A stretch of 64,000 nt of DNA from Alkalihalobacterium sp048323755 (GTDB taxonomy: Bacteria; Bacillota; Bacilli; Bacillales; Bacillaceae_F). A program made the translations under genes and the position numbers. The notes under the pieces are model-generated. The model worked only from the letters and a program-made list of their open reading frames with translations. It had not been told where the DNA came from and made no database searches. Positions within the stretch are counted from its first letter, which is position 1; each line of letters opens with the position of its first letter. Location of the stretch: assembly GCF_048323755.1 (NCBI RefSeq), contig NZ_JBLWFS010000001.1:186001-250000 (forward strand), given 5' to 3'. This document shows, one piece after another, positions 17,030 to 25,447 of the stretch.

Positions 17030-17044
17030 TTACAAAAGTCTGAG
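17030..17044 (+). promoter_or_regulatory. CcpA (cre) box upstream of the Na+/solute symporter
   Basis: TTGGAAGCGGTTACA contains TGGAAGCGGTTACA (17031-17044), which matches the cre consensus TGNAANCGNWNNCA at every fixed position. It lies 39 bp before the start of the small symporter subunit, where bound CcpA could block or control transcription according to carbon supply. Confidence 0.65.
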
Positions 17045-17082
17045 GAACAAAGACTCATTGATTATTTAAAGGAGGTGAGAAT

Positions 17083-17385
17083 ATGAAAAAAATCGATAAG
17101 TCTGTAGCAGATGCATATTTCAAAGCGAGAAATACAGTTGTCATTATTTGTTTAATCATAGGTGGCTTAGCGTCATTTGGAGTGGTTGCTTTTGCAGAGT
17201 CTCTAGTAGACGTAACATTTATGGGAATGCCTTTCCACTACTATATGGGGGCTCAAGGAGCAGTCGCAACTTTTGTAATCTTGTTATTTGTAAATGCAGT
17301 CATAAGTGACAGAATTGACAAGAAGTTTGGCATTGATGAGGAACAAAATACCCGTATCGGGGCAGGAAAAGCACTCGATCATTAA
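17083..17385 (+). CDS. Na+/solute symporter small subunit (DUF4212)
   Basis: 100-residue membrane protein with two helices (~18-40 and ~58-80) and the C-terminal signature KKFGIDEE of the DUF4212 small-subunit family (TIGR03647-type). Members are encoded immediately before a large VC_2705-type sodium:solute symporter, as here. RBS AAGGAGGTGAG is 5 bp from ATG 17083. The substrate is unknown; a cre box upstream suggests a carbon source such as an organic acid. Confidence 0.88.
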   Translation: MKKIDKSVADAYFKARNTVVIICLIIGGLASFGVVAFAESLVDVTFMGMPFHYYMGAQGAVATFVILLFVNAVISDRIDKKFGIDEEQNTRIGAGKALDH

Positions 17386-17458
17386 TCTATTGCATCTGAT
17401 TCAGACACTGACCTCGTGTTCAGTCGAACCATCTCTTAAAAAAAAACAGACAAAAAAA

Positions 17459-17491
17459 GCGGCTCAGACTGTATGAACAGTGCTGAGCCCA
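17459..17491. other. Hairpin between the symporter subunit genes
   Basis: GGCTCAGACT (17461-17470) pairs with AGTGCTGAGCC (17479-17489), with one bulge. There is no T-run after it on the + strand, but an A-run before it, so it has the look of a minus-strand terminator or of an mRNA-processing or stability hairpin that separates expression of the two subunits. Confidence 0.4.
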
Positions 17492-17610
17492 ATTAAGCGA
17501 CATTCATCATTAAGATAAGAAACCTTAATGAATGAAATGAAAAAAGAACACTATTATTTTATCAAAAAAGTAACGAAAGAGAAACCTTATTCCGTTGAGG
17601 GGGGAATACT

Positions 17611-19272
17611 ATGGATAATCAATCTATCGTATCGATATTAATGATTATGGCAACATTTGGCCTTTATATCGGTATTTCTATTTATAATCGTGCAAAAGTA
17701 ACATCGGACTTTTACGTAGCAAGTCGTGGGGTACCGCCATTCTGGAACGGTATGGCGATTGGTGGAGACTGGATGAGTGCGGCTTCATTTATTGGTATGG
17801 CCGGGACACTCATGATCTTAGGCTATGACGGTCTAGCTTACATTATGGGTTGGACTGGTGGTTATTTATTCTTAACATTCTTATTAGCACCGCAACTACG
17901 TAAATACGGTCGCTATACCGTACCTGAGTTTATTGGTGACCGTTTTGATAGTAATGCTGCGCGCTTAATCGCTGCGATCGCAACGATTATTATCTCCTTC
18001 GTATATATTATCGGTCAGCTTTCTGGTTCAGGGGTAGTTATCGGACGTATCCTGAACATTGAAGCAATGTATGGAACGATGATTGGGGTTGTCATCATCG
18101 CAGTCTATGCGACATTAGGTGGTATGAAAGGGATTACGTGGACGCAGGTTGCTCAGTACATTATCTTAATTATTGCCTATATTATTCCGATCGTTTTCAT
18201 GTCTTTACAAGTAACAGGAAATCCAATGCCGTGGTTAACATACGGAAACATTGTCTCACAGCTTGGAGAACTCGATAAGGAACTCGGGATCAGTGAATAT
18301 TTCGCGCCATTTGCGCAAAGTGACAAATCACAATTTATTGCCTTATTATTTACATTAATGGTAGGTACAGCAGCATTACCACACGTTATCGTTCGTTTCT
18401 ATACAGTTTCAACGATGAAGGCTGCTCGTTGGAGTGGTGCGTGGGCGCTTTTATTTATTGCATTACTATACTTATCAGCTCCTGCTTATGCGGCATTCTC
18501 TCGTTTCATTCTTATGACTCAAGTGGCAAACAGCCCAATTGATAGCTTACCAGCTTGGACACAAAGTTGGGTAGATACGGGTCGTCTTCAAGTAGCTGAC
18601 CAAAACGGTGACGGAATTCTTCAATGGGAAGAGATTGTCATCAGTAATGACATCGTCGTCATGGCAACACCAGAAATTGCAAATCTAGGGATGTTTGTTA
18701 TCGGTCTCGTTGCCGCGGGTGCGATGGCAGCTGCATTATCAACAGCCGGTGGACTATTAATTACGATTTCATCTTCATTTGCACATGATATTTACTATCG
18801 TTTAATGAACCCGCAAGCAAGTGATAAGAGACGTCTAGCAGCCGGACGTTGGGCGATCGTACTATCGACGATCGTTGCTGGGATTGTCGCGTTAAATCCT
18901 CCTGGGGTCATTACACAGATTGTTGCTTGGGCCTTTGCTATTGCCGGCGGAACATTCTTCCCAGTTCTTTTACTAGGAGTATGGTGGAAGCGTTGTAACG
19001 CTAAGGGAGCAATCGCCGGAATGCTTTCAGGATTATTTGTCACAATTACGTACATTCTTTTAGCTCGTCAAGGAATTACAATGTTTGGTATACTTGACAC
19101 AGGTGCAGGTATTATCGGTGTTCCGGTGAACTTAATCGTAACGTATCTAGTGTCTAAAGCTACAGCTGCACCATCTCAACGCATCCAAGACGAAGTCATT
19201 GACCTACGTTACCCGGAACAAATGACTTATAAAGATGGCGAGGTATGGATGGATGAATCAGCTGGAAAATAA
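17611..19272 (+). CDS. Sodium:solute symporter large subunit (VC_2705 type, SSS family)
   Basis: 553-residue, ~13-helix transporter of the sodium:solute symporter superfamily. Conserved features include RGVPPFWNGMAIGGDWMSAASFIGM near residue 40, LGGMKGITWTQVAQYIILI and AAALSTAGGLLITISSSFAHDIYY. An EF-hand-type calcium loop, DQNGDGILQWEE (residues 330-341), interrupts a loop between helices. Paired with the DUF4212 protein upstream and overlapping the CBS/DUF294 gene by 20 bp. Substrate not determinable; this subfamily is often annotated as acetate-like or unknown solute. Confidence 0.9.
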   Translation: MDNQSIVSILMIMATFGLYIGISIYNRAKVTSDFYVASRGVPPFWNGMAIGGDWMSAASFIGMAGTLMILGYDGLAYIMGWTGGYLFLTFLLAPQLRKYGRYTVPEFIGDRFDSNAARLIAAIATIIISFVYIIGQLSGSGVVIGRILNIEAMYGTMIGVVIIAVYATLGGMKGITWTQVAQYIILIIAYIIPIVFMSLQVTGNPMPWLTYGNIVSQLGELDKELGISEYFAPFAQSDKSQFIALLFTLMVGTAALPHVIVRFYTVSTMKAARWSGAWALLFIALLYLSAPAYAAFSRFILMTQVANSPIDSLPAWTQSWVDTGRLQVADQNGDGILQWEEIVISNDIVVMATPEIANLGMFVIGLVAAGAMAAALSTAGGLLITISSSFAHDIYYRLMNPQASDKRRLAAGRWAIVLSTIVAGIVALNPPGVITQIVAWAFAIAGGTFFPVLLLGVWWKRCNAKGAIAGMLSGLFVTITYILLARQGITMFGILDTGAGIIGVPVNLIVTYLVSKATAAPSQRIQDEVIDLRYPEQMTYKDGEVWMDESAGK

Positions 19273-21184
19273 AGATTTATTTGAACAAATTCACAAGCAC
19301 CCCCTTTTTCAAGGGGTGCTTGATTCTGAATTTACGAGTCTAATGGAAAAATGTACATTAAAGCATTATAACAAGTCAGAAAAAGTCCTTTATTCGAAAA
19401 CACCACGAGAAGGGCTTCTTCTCATTTTAACTGGAATGGCCGAAGTCTATGTTCAAGGAGATGACGGTCTTTTTCAGCAGGAAGTACTCGAAGTGCTCCA
19501 AACCGGTGATATGATTGGATTTTCTAGCTTAGCTGATTTTCTCGGTGAGCCGAATCCTCATGTGGCCAAATATACGGTTGAAGTTCGTGCTGTCGAAGAC
19601 TCGTACTGTTTGAAAATCCCTTATTCTGTCGTTGAAGCCAGGTGGGATGACGAAACGGTTCGAGACTTTGTTCTTCGCCAGGTAGCGGTTCGCCTGCGGG
19701 ATATTTACGGGTCGTTAGCGGAACAAGTGAAGTTAGCGAACCAATGGGGCGAGAGTGATCCGTTTATTCGCCGAATTCAAGACTTAATGAATGAACCCGT
19801 TGTTTCTGTTGTAAAAGATGAATCGATTCAAATCGTTGCCAAAAAAATGGTCGAACAAAGAGCAAGCTCAGTTGTTGTCAATGATTTTGATGGAACATTA
19901 ATCGGGATTATTACGGAAAAAGATATCGTTCAACGCGTCGTTGCGAATTTAAGTAAAGGGCCGTTACTAGCAAAAGACATCATGACGACCAATCCAATCA
20001 CGATTTCGCGTTATGGCTATTATTATGAAGCTATGTCTAGTTTTCTATTAAATGGAATCAAACATTTGCCGGTTGAAGAAGATGGAAAAGTCGTCGGAAT
20101 GGTCACTTTGTCTGACCTTTTACGCAAGAAAAACCGTGGATCGATGGAGATTTTACAAAAAATCGAGCAATCAGCTTTTTCTAATCTACCAACGGTGAAG
20201 AGTGCGATCTATGATGTCCTTGGGCAGTTAATTAACGATGAAATTCCAACTGTGCATACGTTAGAGATTATAACGAAACTGTACGATCGTCTCGTCAACC
20301 ATTGTTTAGATTTAGCGGTGGCCTCTTTAGCAGCGAAAGGAAAAGGAAAACCTCCTGTGCCGTTTTGTTGGTTTACGATGGGGAGCAGCGGCCGTGGTGA
20401 ACAGTTTTTACTTACCGACCAAGATCATTTTCTTGTCTACGATAATCCAGATAGCGGCGACAGTGAACGCGTGGAAGAATACTTTGCGCTTCTCGGTCAA
20501 GAAATCGTCGATCATCTCCATAAGGCCGGTTATAAGCTTTGTATCGGGAAGATGATGGCTAATGAAGAAAACTGGCGTGGCACACTCAAGACGTGGCAGG
20601 AACGCCTTCGTGGATGGGCACTTAGAGCAACGAATGATAATGTGTTGTTGGGTCATAATTTTATGTCATTCCGTTTTTTATATGGGGACGACAACCTGCA
20701 CGATGAATTTGTAAAAATGGTGAAAGAACAAGTATCGCGATCGCGCATTTATCTGTATCGAATGGCTGAACAAGAAAGAGAACACCCGGTTCCAACCCTC
20801 GACCACCCGATCCGAGCACTGTTCGGTTTAAGGCGAGATTCGATTGACATTAAAAAGCATGCATTGTTCCCGCTTCACCATTGCTTGCAAGTTTTATCGG
20901 CGCATCACGGGATTGTGGTGGGGACGCCATTACAGCGACTCGATGCACTCGTCAAATTAAACGTGTTCTCACCTGAAGTGGCCGACGACATCCGGTTTGC
21001 TTATGAAATCGTACTAAAAGTGAGAGTAGAACAAGCCTGGGGCAGATACCTCCGCAAAGAAGAGGGCACGAGCGAAGTCAAATTCACACATCTCCGCTCG
21101 CGCGATAAAGAAGAACTCATGATTGCACTCAAGGCAATCCGTTCCTTGCAAAATCAGACGCTTGGGGCTTTTGGGATGTTGTAA
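19253..21184 (+). CDS. cNMP-binding/CBS/DUF294 nucleotidyltransferase-like protein
   Basis: 643-residue cytoplasmic regulator-like protein. Order: cyclic-nucleotide-binding-like domain (~10-130), a CBS pair (~170-290), DUF294 nucleotidyltransferase-like domain with GSSGRGEQFLLTDQDH (from residue 377), and the C-terminal DUF294 substrate-binding-like domain. The GSxGRxE...TDQD motif resembles GlnD/GlnE nucleotidyltransferases. The frame opens at 19235, but GCGAGGT at 19239-19245 fits ATG 19253 best. It overlaps the symporter gene; this pair plus a DEDDh exonuclease is a recurring cluster in bacteria, suggesting it controls or modifies the transporter. Confidence 0.87.
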   Translation: MNQLENKDLFEQIHKHPLFQGVLDSEFTSLMEKCTLKHYNKSEKVLYSKTPREGLLLILTGMAEVYVQGDDGLFQQEVLEVLQTGDMIGFSSLADFLGEPNPHVAKYTVEVRAVEDSYCLKIPYSVVEARWDDETVRDFVLRQVAVRLRDIYGSLAEQVKLANQWGESDPFIRRIQDLMNEPVVSVVKDESIQIVAKKMVEQRASSVVVNDFDGTLIGIITEKDIVQRVVANLSKGPLLAKDIMTTNPITISRYGYYYEAMSSFLLNGIKHLPVEEDGKVVGMVTLSDLLRKKNRGSMEILQKIEQSAFSNLPTVKSAIYDVLGQLINDEIPTVHTLEIITKLYDRLVNHCLDLAVASLAAKGKGKPPVPFCWFTMGSSGRGEQFLLTDQDHFLVYDNPDSGDSERVEEYFALLGQEIVDHLHKAGYKLCIGKMMANEENWRGTLKTWQERLRGWALRATNDNVLLGHNFMSFRFLYGDDNLHDEFVKMVKEQVSRSRIYLYRMAEQEREHPVPTLDHPIRALFGLRRDSIDIKKHALFPLHHCLQVLSAHHGIVVGTPLQRLDALVKLNVFSPEVADDIRFAYEIVLKVRVEQAWGRYLRKEEGTSEVKFTHLRSRDKEELMIALKAIRSLQNQTLGAFGML

Positions 21185-21188
21185 AAAA

Positions 21189-21260
21189 GATGACAACACT
21201 TTTGGGATATTGCCAAAAATGGATGACACTTTTGGATTTTCCGAAAAATAGATGATCACA
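21189..21260. repeat. Three imperfect ~33-bp direct repeats
   Basis: GATGACAACACTTTTGG (21189), GGATGACACTTTTGG (21222) and GATGATCACA (21251) recur at about 30-33 bp with A-rich spacers. They lie just after the DUF294 stop and before a terminator. Non-coding; function unknown. Confidence 0.45.
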
Positions 21261-21262
21261 TT

Positions 21263-21292
21263 GAACCAGCACTTATGTTGGTTCTTTTTTTA
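21263..21292 (+). terminator. Intrinsic terminator after the DUF294 gene
   Basis: GAACCAGC (21263-21270) pairs with GTTGGTTC (21277-21284), then seven T residues. The remaining ~250 bp up to 21546 is AT-rich with no gene seen. Confidence 0.75.
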
Positions 21293-21546
21293 TTTACTAG
21301 AGGTAAGTTAGTGTAGGGGAGCTGCGTTGTTTCTATTTTAATAACTTATTTTGATATTTTTCAGAAAGATATAGTGTTAACATTCCTTCGTAGTAAGCTC
21401 TTAATCGAGTGGAGCTAATGATTGAACTCTCCTAAAAGATGACATTTAATTATATATGGAATCTATTTTTTTACAATTCTTTTTTTATATTTTTTTTCGG
21501 ACTATATTAAATATGAAGAAACTAATTTATTTTAGGGGGAAATCTA

Positions 21547-22557
21547 GTGAAGCGAATTGTCATGGTAATGGTCTCAATCTTATTATTACTATCTTTGGCT
21601 TTTCCAACATTGAGTAGCGCAGCAATCAACCAGAATGAACTAAACGAGTATTTAAATGAAATTGGTTTGACACAAGAGGAACTAGAAGATCAACTTGAAT
21701 ATCATTGGGGTATGGAACTGAGTGATTTTGAATCGGTTGACGAATTAAGGGATTTCCTTGGACCTGTGATTACTGATGAAAATTTACAAGAGTTACTAGA
21801 TTTATACGAGTTAACGTTAGGTGAATTAGAAGAAATTCTTGCTGAATATGGTGAGACTTTAGATGACTACAAATTTTTAGAAGGTCTAGAACTTGCTATA
21901 ATCTTCTATCAGGACTTTGATGATTTCGACTGGGACGAGCTTTTTGCTGAAATCGATGCCCTTTTCGCAGAGTTTGACCTAACTGATGAAGAGATTGAGA
22001 GATTAATGGACCACTTATTGACTCTTGATTTAGACAATCCAGCTTTTGAAGAGCGTTTAAATCAGATCGCAGAACGTGCCCTTGCACTTCCTGACTTTGA
22101 TAGTGCATCAGATTTAACTGCTGAAGAGATTGCGGAAATATTATCGATTTACTCAGATTTAATGAACCTATTTAAGTTACATGCAGAGTATTATCTTATT
22201 GAAGGAAGAGATAAGGACAGTAAACAGCCAATTTCTTTGCAAACGTTAGTGACGCTGGATAGTTTAGAGGGCTATAACTTATTAATAGAACTTTATAATT
22301 TAGAAGGTGCTTTCTTGGCTGACATTATCATAACTGCTGATATGTTTGGTGATGAATTAATAAAACAACCAGCTCAAGACTTAAAGGAAGTAAAAGAAAT
22401 AGTAAAGAAAGCTCCTCCAAAAGATCAAGTGAAGACAGAGAAAGGAGCTAAGATGCCAAAGACTGCTTCTAACTCAATGCAGAACGCTCTCATCGGGCTA
22501 GGCATGATGTTAACAGCAGGTATCATTTACCGTCGTCTCAAAGTTAAAGAGGCTTAA
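21547..22557 (+). CDS. Processed acidic surface protein, sortase substrate (LPXTA-like)
   Basis: 336 residues: signal peptide (1-25, cleaved near SSA-A), a long Asp/Glu/Leu-rich body (for example DFDDFDWDELFAEIDALFAEFDLTD), a basic hinge, then MPKTAS, a hydrophobic helix and RRLKVKEA, i.e. a cell-wall sorting signal with MPKTA in place of LPXTG. This is the architecture of the processed acidic surface protein family (TIGR04383 type), whose members sit beside a class D sortase, as here (gap 4 bp). Start GTG 21547 is preceded by TTAGGGGGA. Role unknown; extreme acidity fits an alkaliphile surface. Confidence 0.82.
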   Translation: MKRIVMVMVSILLLLSLAFPTLSSAAINQNELNEYLNEIGLTQEELEDQLEYHWGMELSDFESVDELRDFLGPVITDENLQELLDLYELTLGELEEILAEYGETLDDYKFLEGLELAIIFYQDFDDFDWDELFAEIDALFAEFDLTDEEIERLMDHLLTLDLDNPAFEERLNQIAERALALPDFDSASDLTAEEIAEILSIYSDLMNLFKLHAEYYLIEGRDKDSKQPISLQTLVTLDSLEGYNLLIELYNLEGAFLADIIITADMFGDELIKQPAQDLKEVKEIVKKAPPKDQVKTEKGAKMPKTASNSMQNALIGLGMMLTAGIIYRRLKVKEA

Positions 22558-22561
22558 TACA

Positions 22562-23227
22562 ATGAGACATGAAGAATTTAAGAGAAGAAGGCGGAAGAAG
22601 CAGCGTCTTCTTCTTCTGTCTTTTTGCATTGTTCTTTTTATTGGAGGCCTATGGTTTACAACAACTAATGCGTATACCCTTTTAAAGGGGTACGGGCTAT
22701 ATAAAGTGAATGAAGCTACAAAGGAAATAACCCCTCCTCTCGAGAAGACCATTAGTGCTGAGGAAAAAGAAAAGGGAGGACCTCTTTATCCGGTTCGACC
22801 CGAACAAGGTGATCTAATAGGTGAACTTTACATTCCAAAACTTGACGCCACACTTCCCATCTATCACGGAACGGATGAAGATGAGTTAGAACGCGGGGTA
22901 GGGCACTTTCTTGGAAGCGTATTACCTGGAGAAGTGGATAATAGTGTGTTATCAGGGCATCGCGATACAGTCTTTCGTAAGTTAGGAGAGGTCGGAGAAC
23001 GAGATGAACTGATTGTAACAACTACAGCTGGACAATTTACCTACAGGGTTAACAAGGTGCGTATCGTCGACGAGGACGATCGAACGGTCATTGTCCCTAA
23101 GCCGCGAGCCACGCTTACTGTAACGACTTGTTATCCTTTCCAGTTCATTGGTGATGCACCAGAACGTTATGTGTTAGTTGCGCATTTAGTGAAAACGGAT
23201 CTAGATGTAAAATTTGATACAAATTAG
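22562..23227 (+). CDS. Class D sortase
   Basis: Membrane transpeptidase that anchors surface proteins to the wall. 221 residues: basic N-terminus, one membrane helix (~17-37), sortase fold with His133 (LSGHRDT), Cys190 (VTTCYPF) and Arg202 (PERYVLV), the full catalytic triad. Placed 4 bp after the acidic sorting-signal protein, which is almost certainly its dedicated substrate. Confidence 0.92.
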   Translation: MRHEEFKRRRRKKQRLLLLSFCIVLFIGGLWFTTTNAYTLLKGYGLYKVNEATKEITPPLEKTISAEEKEKGGPLYPVRPEQGDLIGELYIPKLDATLPIYHGTDEDELERGVGHFLGSVLPGEVDNSVLSGHRDTVFRKLGEVGERDELIVTTTAGQFTYRVNKVRIVDEDDRTVIVPKPRATLTVTTCYPFQFIGDAPERYVLVAHLVKTDLDVKFDTN

Positions 23228-23320
23228 GACGCGATATGAGTTTATCATAAGTGTCTTCAAATCATTAGGTGGGACAAGTATATATAAGAACTAATGATAT
23301 TATCACAATAGTAAATTAGG

Positions 23321-23376
23321 AAGGCGTTAGTTTTAACCCTTATGGTGTTCAGAGGGTAAGAGCTAACGCTTTTCTT
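23321..23376 (+). terminator. Intrinsic terminator after the sortase gene
   Basis: AGGCGTTAG...ACCCT (from 23322) pairs with AGGGT...CTAACGC (up to about 23370), followed by TTTTCTTT. The ~350 bp after it, up to the exonuclease gene, is AT-rich and shows no gene. Confidence 0.7.
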
Positions 23377-23577
23377 TATGGGCATGAGCCCTTTTTTAGA
23401 ACAATTCAAATAAAAACTAGAAAATTTAATGGTTAAGTGTAGAAAAAAGTTTGAAAATTCGGTAAAATAAAACCATTGTCATATAACAGTAGATTATTCC
23501 TTTGGAAATAATGAACAGTTATTTACTTACAACAAGGATAAATCAAGTCATAAATCAAATAAGCGTTCACTCTCTTT

Positions 23578-23592
23578 TGTAAGCGGTTAACA
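23578..23592 (+). promoter_or_regulatory. Imperfect cre-like site upstream of the exonuclease gene
   Basis: TGTAAGCGGTTAACA resembles the symporter cre box but has one extra base between the CG centre and the terminal CA. It is 135 bp before the exonuclease start. It could tie this gene to the same carbon-catabolite control, but the match is imperfect. Confidence 0.25.
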
Positions 23593-23726
23593 AAAAGTTG
23601 ATAGCTTCTTAATTGTATTAGATACCTAGATGAGAGATCAGAGACTGAGCATTCGGTAGAAAAAAACAAGGTATTTAGAGTGCTAAGAATATTAGGGATA
23701 TAGAATATAAACAAGGGGAGATTGTT

Positions 23727-24392
23727 ATGTTCTGGAAAAAGAAATTACTGCATTACCAACTAGACCAACAGCCCTCGCTTGATACACCGTTACGCGATTT
23801 ATCTTTTACCGTATTTGATACAGAAACGACAGGCTTTGCTGTCGGTGGCAAAGACCGTGTCATTGAAATAGGGGCTGTACAAGTCGAAGGGTTACTGGTA
23901 ACAGACAACCGGTTTCAAACGTACGTCAACCCAGAACGAAACATTCCGCCAGAAATTACCAAACTGACGGGCATTGCTCAGCACCATGTAGAAAATGCCC
24001 CCAACTCTGTAGAAGCCATTGAGTCGTTGTTTCAATTTATTGAAAAGACGAGAAGTGGTGGTTGGGTCGGTCATTATTTGAGCTTCGATGTTATGGTCCT
24101 TCGAAAAGAACTTCAACGAGCGAAATTCACCTTTGAACAGCCACTCTATATTGATACACTCGACATGCTTGGGTATCTCTGTCCTTCCTGGGATATGCGT
24201 GATTTAGAACAATATGCTCGGTCATTCGGTACAAATATTTATGAGCGCCACAGTGCGATCGGTGACGCCCTAACGACAGCTCACCTTTTTGTTGAGCTGC
24301 TTCGCTTACTTGAAGATCGAGGAAAGACCACACTCGCTGACCTCGTTCAAGTAACAGACGCCAATAACCGCAACCGCGTTCTCCAATTCTAA
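23727..24392 (+). CDS. DEDDh 3'-5' exonuclease (DnaQ-like)
   Basis: 221-residue exonuclease of the DNA polymerase III epsilon type. Exo I FDTETTG with Asp31 and Glu33, Exo II GHYLSFDVMVL, and Exo III HSAIGDALTT with His and Asp are all present, so it should be active. It is not the PolC proofreading domain. In many genomes this exonuclease accompanies the DUF4212/symporter/DUF294 genes; here the acidic protein and sortase genes have come between them. RBS GGGGAG precedes ATG 23727. Its substrate is unknown. Confidence 0.87.
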   Translation: MFWKKKLLHYQLDQQPSLDTPLRDLSFTVFDTETTGFAVGGKDRVIEIGAVQVEGLLVTDNRFQTYVNPERNIPPEITKLTGIAQHHVENAPNSVEAIESLFQFIEKTRSGGWVGHYLSFDVMVLRKELQRAKFTFEQPLYIDTLDMLGYLCPSWDMRDLEQYARSFGTNIYERHSAIGDALTTAHLFVELLRLLEDRGKTTLADLVQVTDANNRNRVLQF

Positions 24393-24395
24393 ACC

Positions 24396-24456
24396 AACCG
24401 GTGCCAGGTACCTTTAATGCAACGCAGCATTAAAGGTACCTGGCACCGGTTTTTTA
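24396..24456. repeat. RAYT-type palindrome 2, also a terminator
   Basis: 25-bp arms (24396-24420 and 24427-24451) with core GGTGCCAGGTACCTTTAA around the 6-nt loop AACGCA, then a T-run. It differs from copy 1 by C to T in the GGCACC box, matched by a compensating change in the other arm. It terminates the exonuclease gene. Confidence 0.85.
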
Positions 24457-24489
24457 TGTAGATTAATTTAATGCTTACACCACCAATAG

Positions 24490-24680
24490 AAGCGGACTCA
24501 AAGGCCCTTATATTAAGGAAAAACGACTATTTGATTTATTTCCCGGACTGGGAAGACCCTATTTGCCTAAATGCATAAAAAAGAATCCCAAATAGAAGTA
24601 AATAACGACCTCTCAGTCCGTAACGTACTAGTATAGTAGCCTTTCTACCGAAATAAAGGCCTCTCAGTCCGCAAATAAAA
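24490..24680. repeat. Intergenic CGGACT-type repeat cluster
   Basis: CCTCTCAGTCCG occurs twice (24610-24621 and 24660-24671), with related inverted versions GCGGACTCAAAGGCC (24492-24506) and CCCGGACTGGGAAG (24542-24555), all next to AAATAA or TTATT. I recall similar GCGGACT-GAGAGG-TTATT intergenic repeats in many Bacillus genomes. Non-coding. The rest of the gap to spoIIID (24681-25055) is AT-rich with no gene. Confidence 0.5.
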
Positions 24681-25055
24681 GTTCTAAGTCAAATCCATAT
24701 AATTGTTAAAAAATAACCCAGACTCACAAACTATGTGGCATTTCTCACAGTAAACTACTGTCAAAAACCACACTACCGTCACCAAACTTCCATTCTTTTT
24801 TCCTATTTACTTAAAGAAATACTAATAAAGTTTCCGAAGCTGCCATATAATCTCAAGAATTTACGAAAACCGCATTATACGAACGATTGAGCGCTATTAT
24901 TAATGACCGAAAATGTTCACAATAATATAATTTTTCAACACATAATTCCTTCACCGCATGAAAAATTGCCTTGTCCTGCTTGACTTTTTGGTATATATAC
25001 CCTTCCTCCTTAATAAAATGTATCAATCACCAACATTGATTAGGAGGCGAGTGGT

Positions 25056-25340
25056 GTGCACGATTACATCAAAGAACGTACTATCAAGATAGGCAGGTAC
25101 ATCGTCGAGACGAGGAAAACGGTCCGAACGATTGCAAAAGAGTTTGGCGTATCCAAGAGCACTGTACACAAAGACTTAACCGAACGATTACCTGAAATCA
25201 ATCAAGAGTTGGCAAATGAAGTAAAGGAAATCCTCGAATATCATAAGTCGATACGCCATTTACGCGGTGGTGAGGCAACGAAGGTGAAGTACAAAAAATC
25301 AGACCAACCGAACGAAAAAGTTGTAAAAACCCAAAATTGA
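25056..25340 (+). CDS. spoIIID: Sporulation transcription regulator SpoIIID
   Basis: 94-residue DNA-binding protein that switches mother-cell gene expression between the sigma-E and sigma-K stages. The sequence is close to B. subtilis SpoIIID, with MHDYIKERTIKIG at the start, a helix-turn-helix (TVRTIAKEFGVSKSTVHKD, ~23-41) and HKSIRHLRGGEATK. The start is GTG 25056 with TAGGAGGCG (25041-25049) upstream; the N-terminal match to known SpoIIID supports it. Followed by mbl, as in other Bacilli. Confidence 0.96.
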   Translation: MHDYIKERTIKIGRYIVETRKTVRTIAKEFGVSKSTVHKDLTERLPEINQELANEVKEILEYHKSIRHLRGGEATKVKYKKSDQPNEKVVKTQN

Positions 25341-25447
25341 AAACAAAAAATCAATCCCTGTATTGACAAAATATGATAAAATAAAACATTAGTAGGATAC
25401 AGCAAACAGCTGTCGATTGATTAGCCAAAACAGGGAGGATAATACTA

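Noticed and set aside
17459..17491. Terminator separating the two symporter subunit genes
   Set aside because: The hairpin is good but there is no T-run on the + strand; the A-run before it fits a minus-strand terminator, and no minus-strand gene is present. Listed only as a hairpin.
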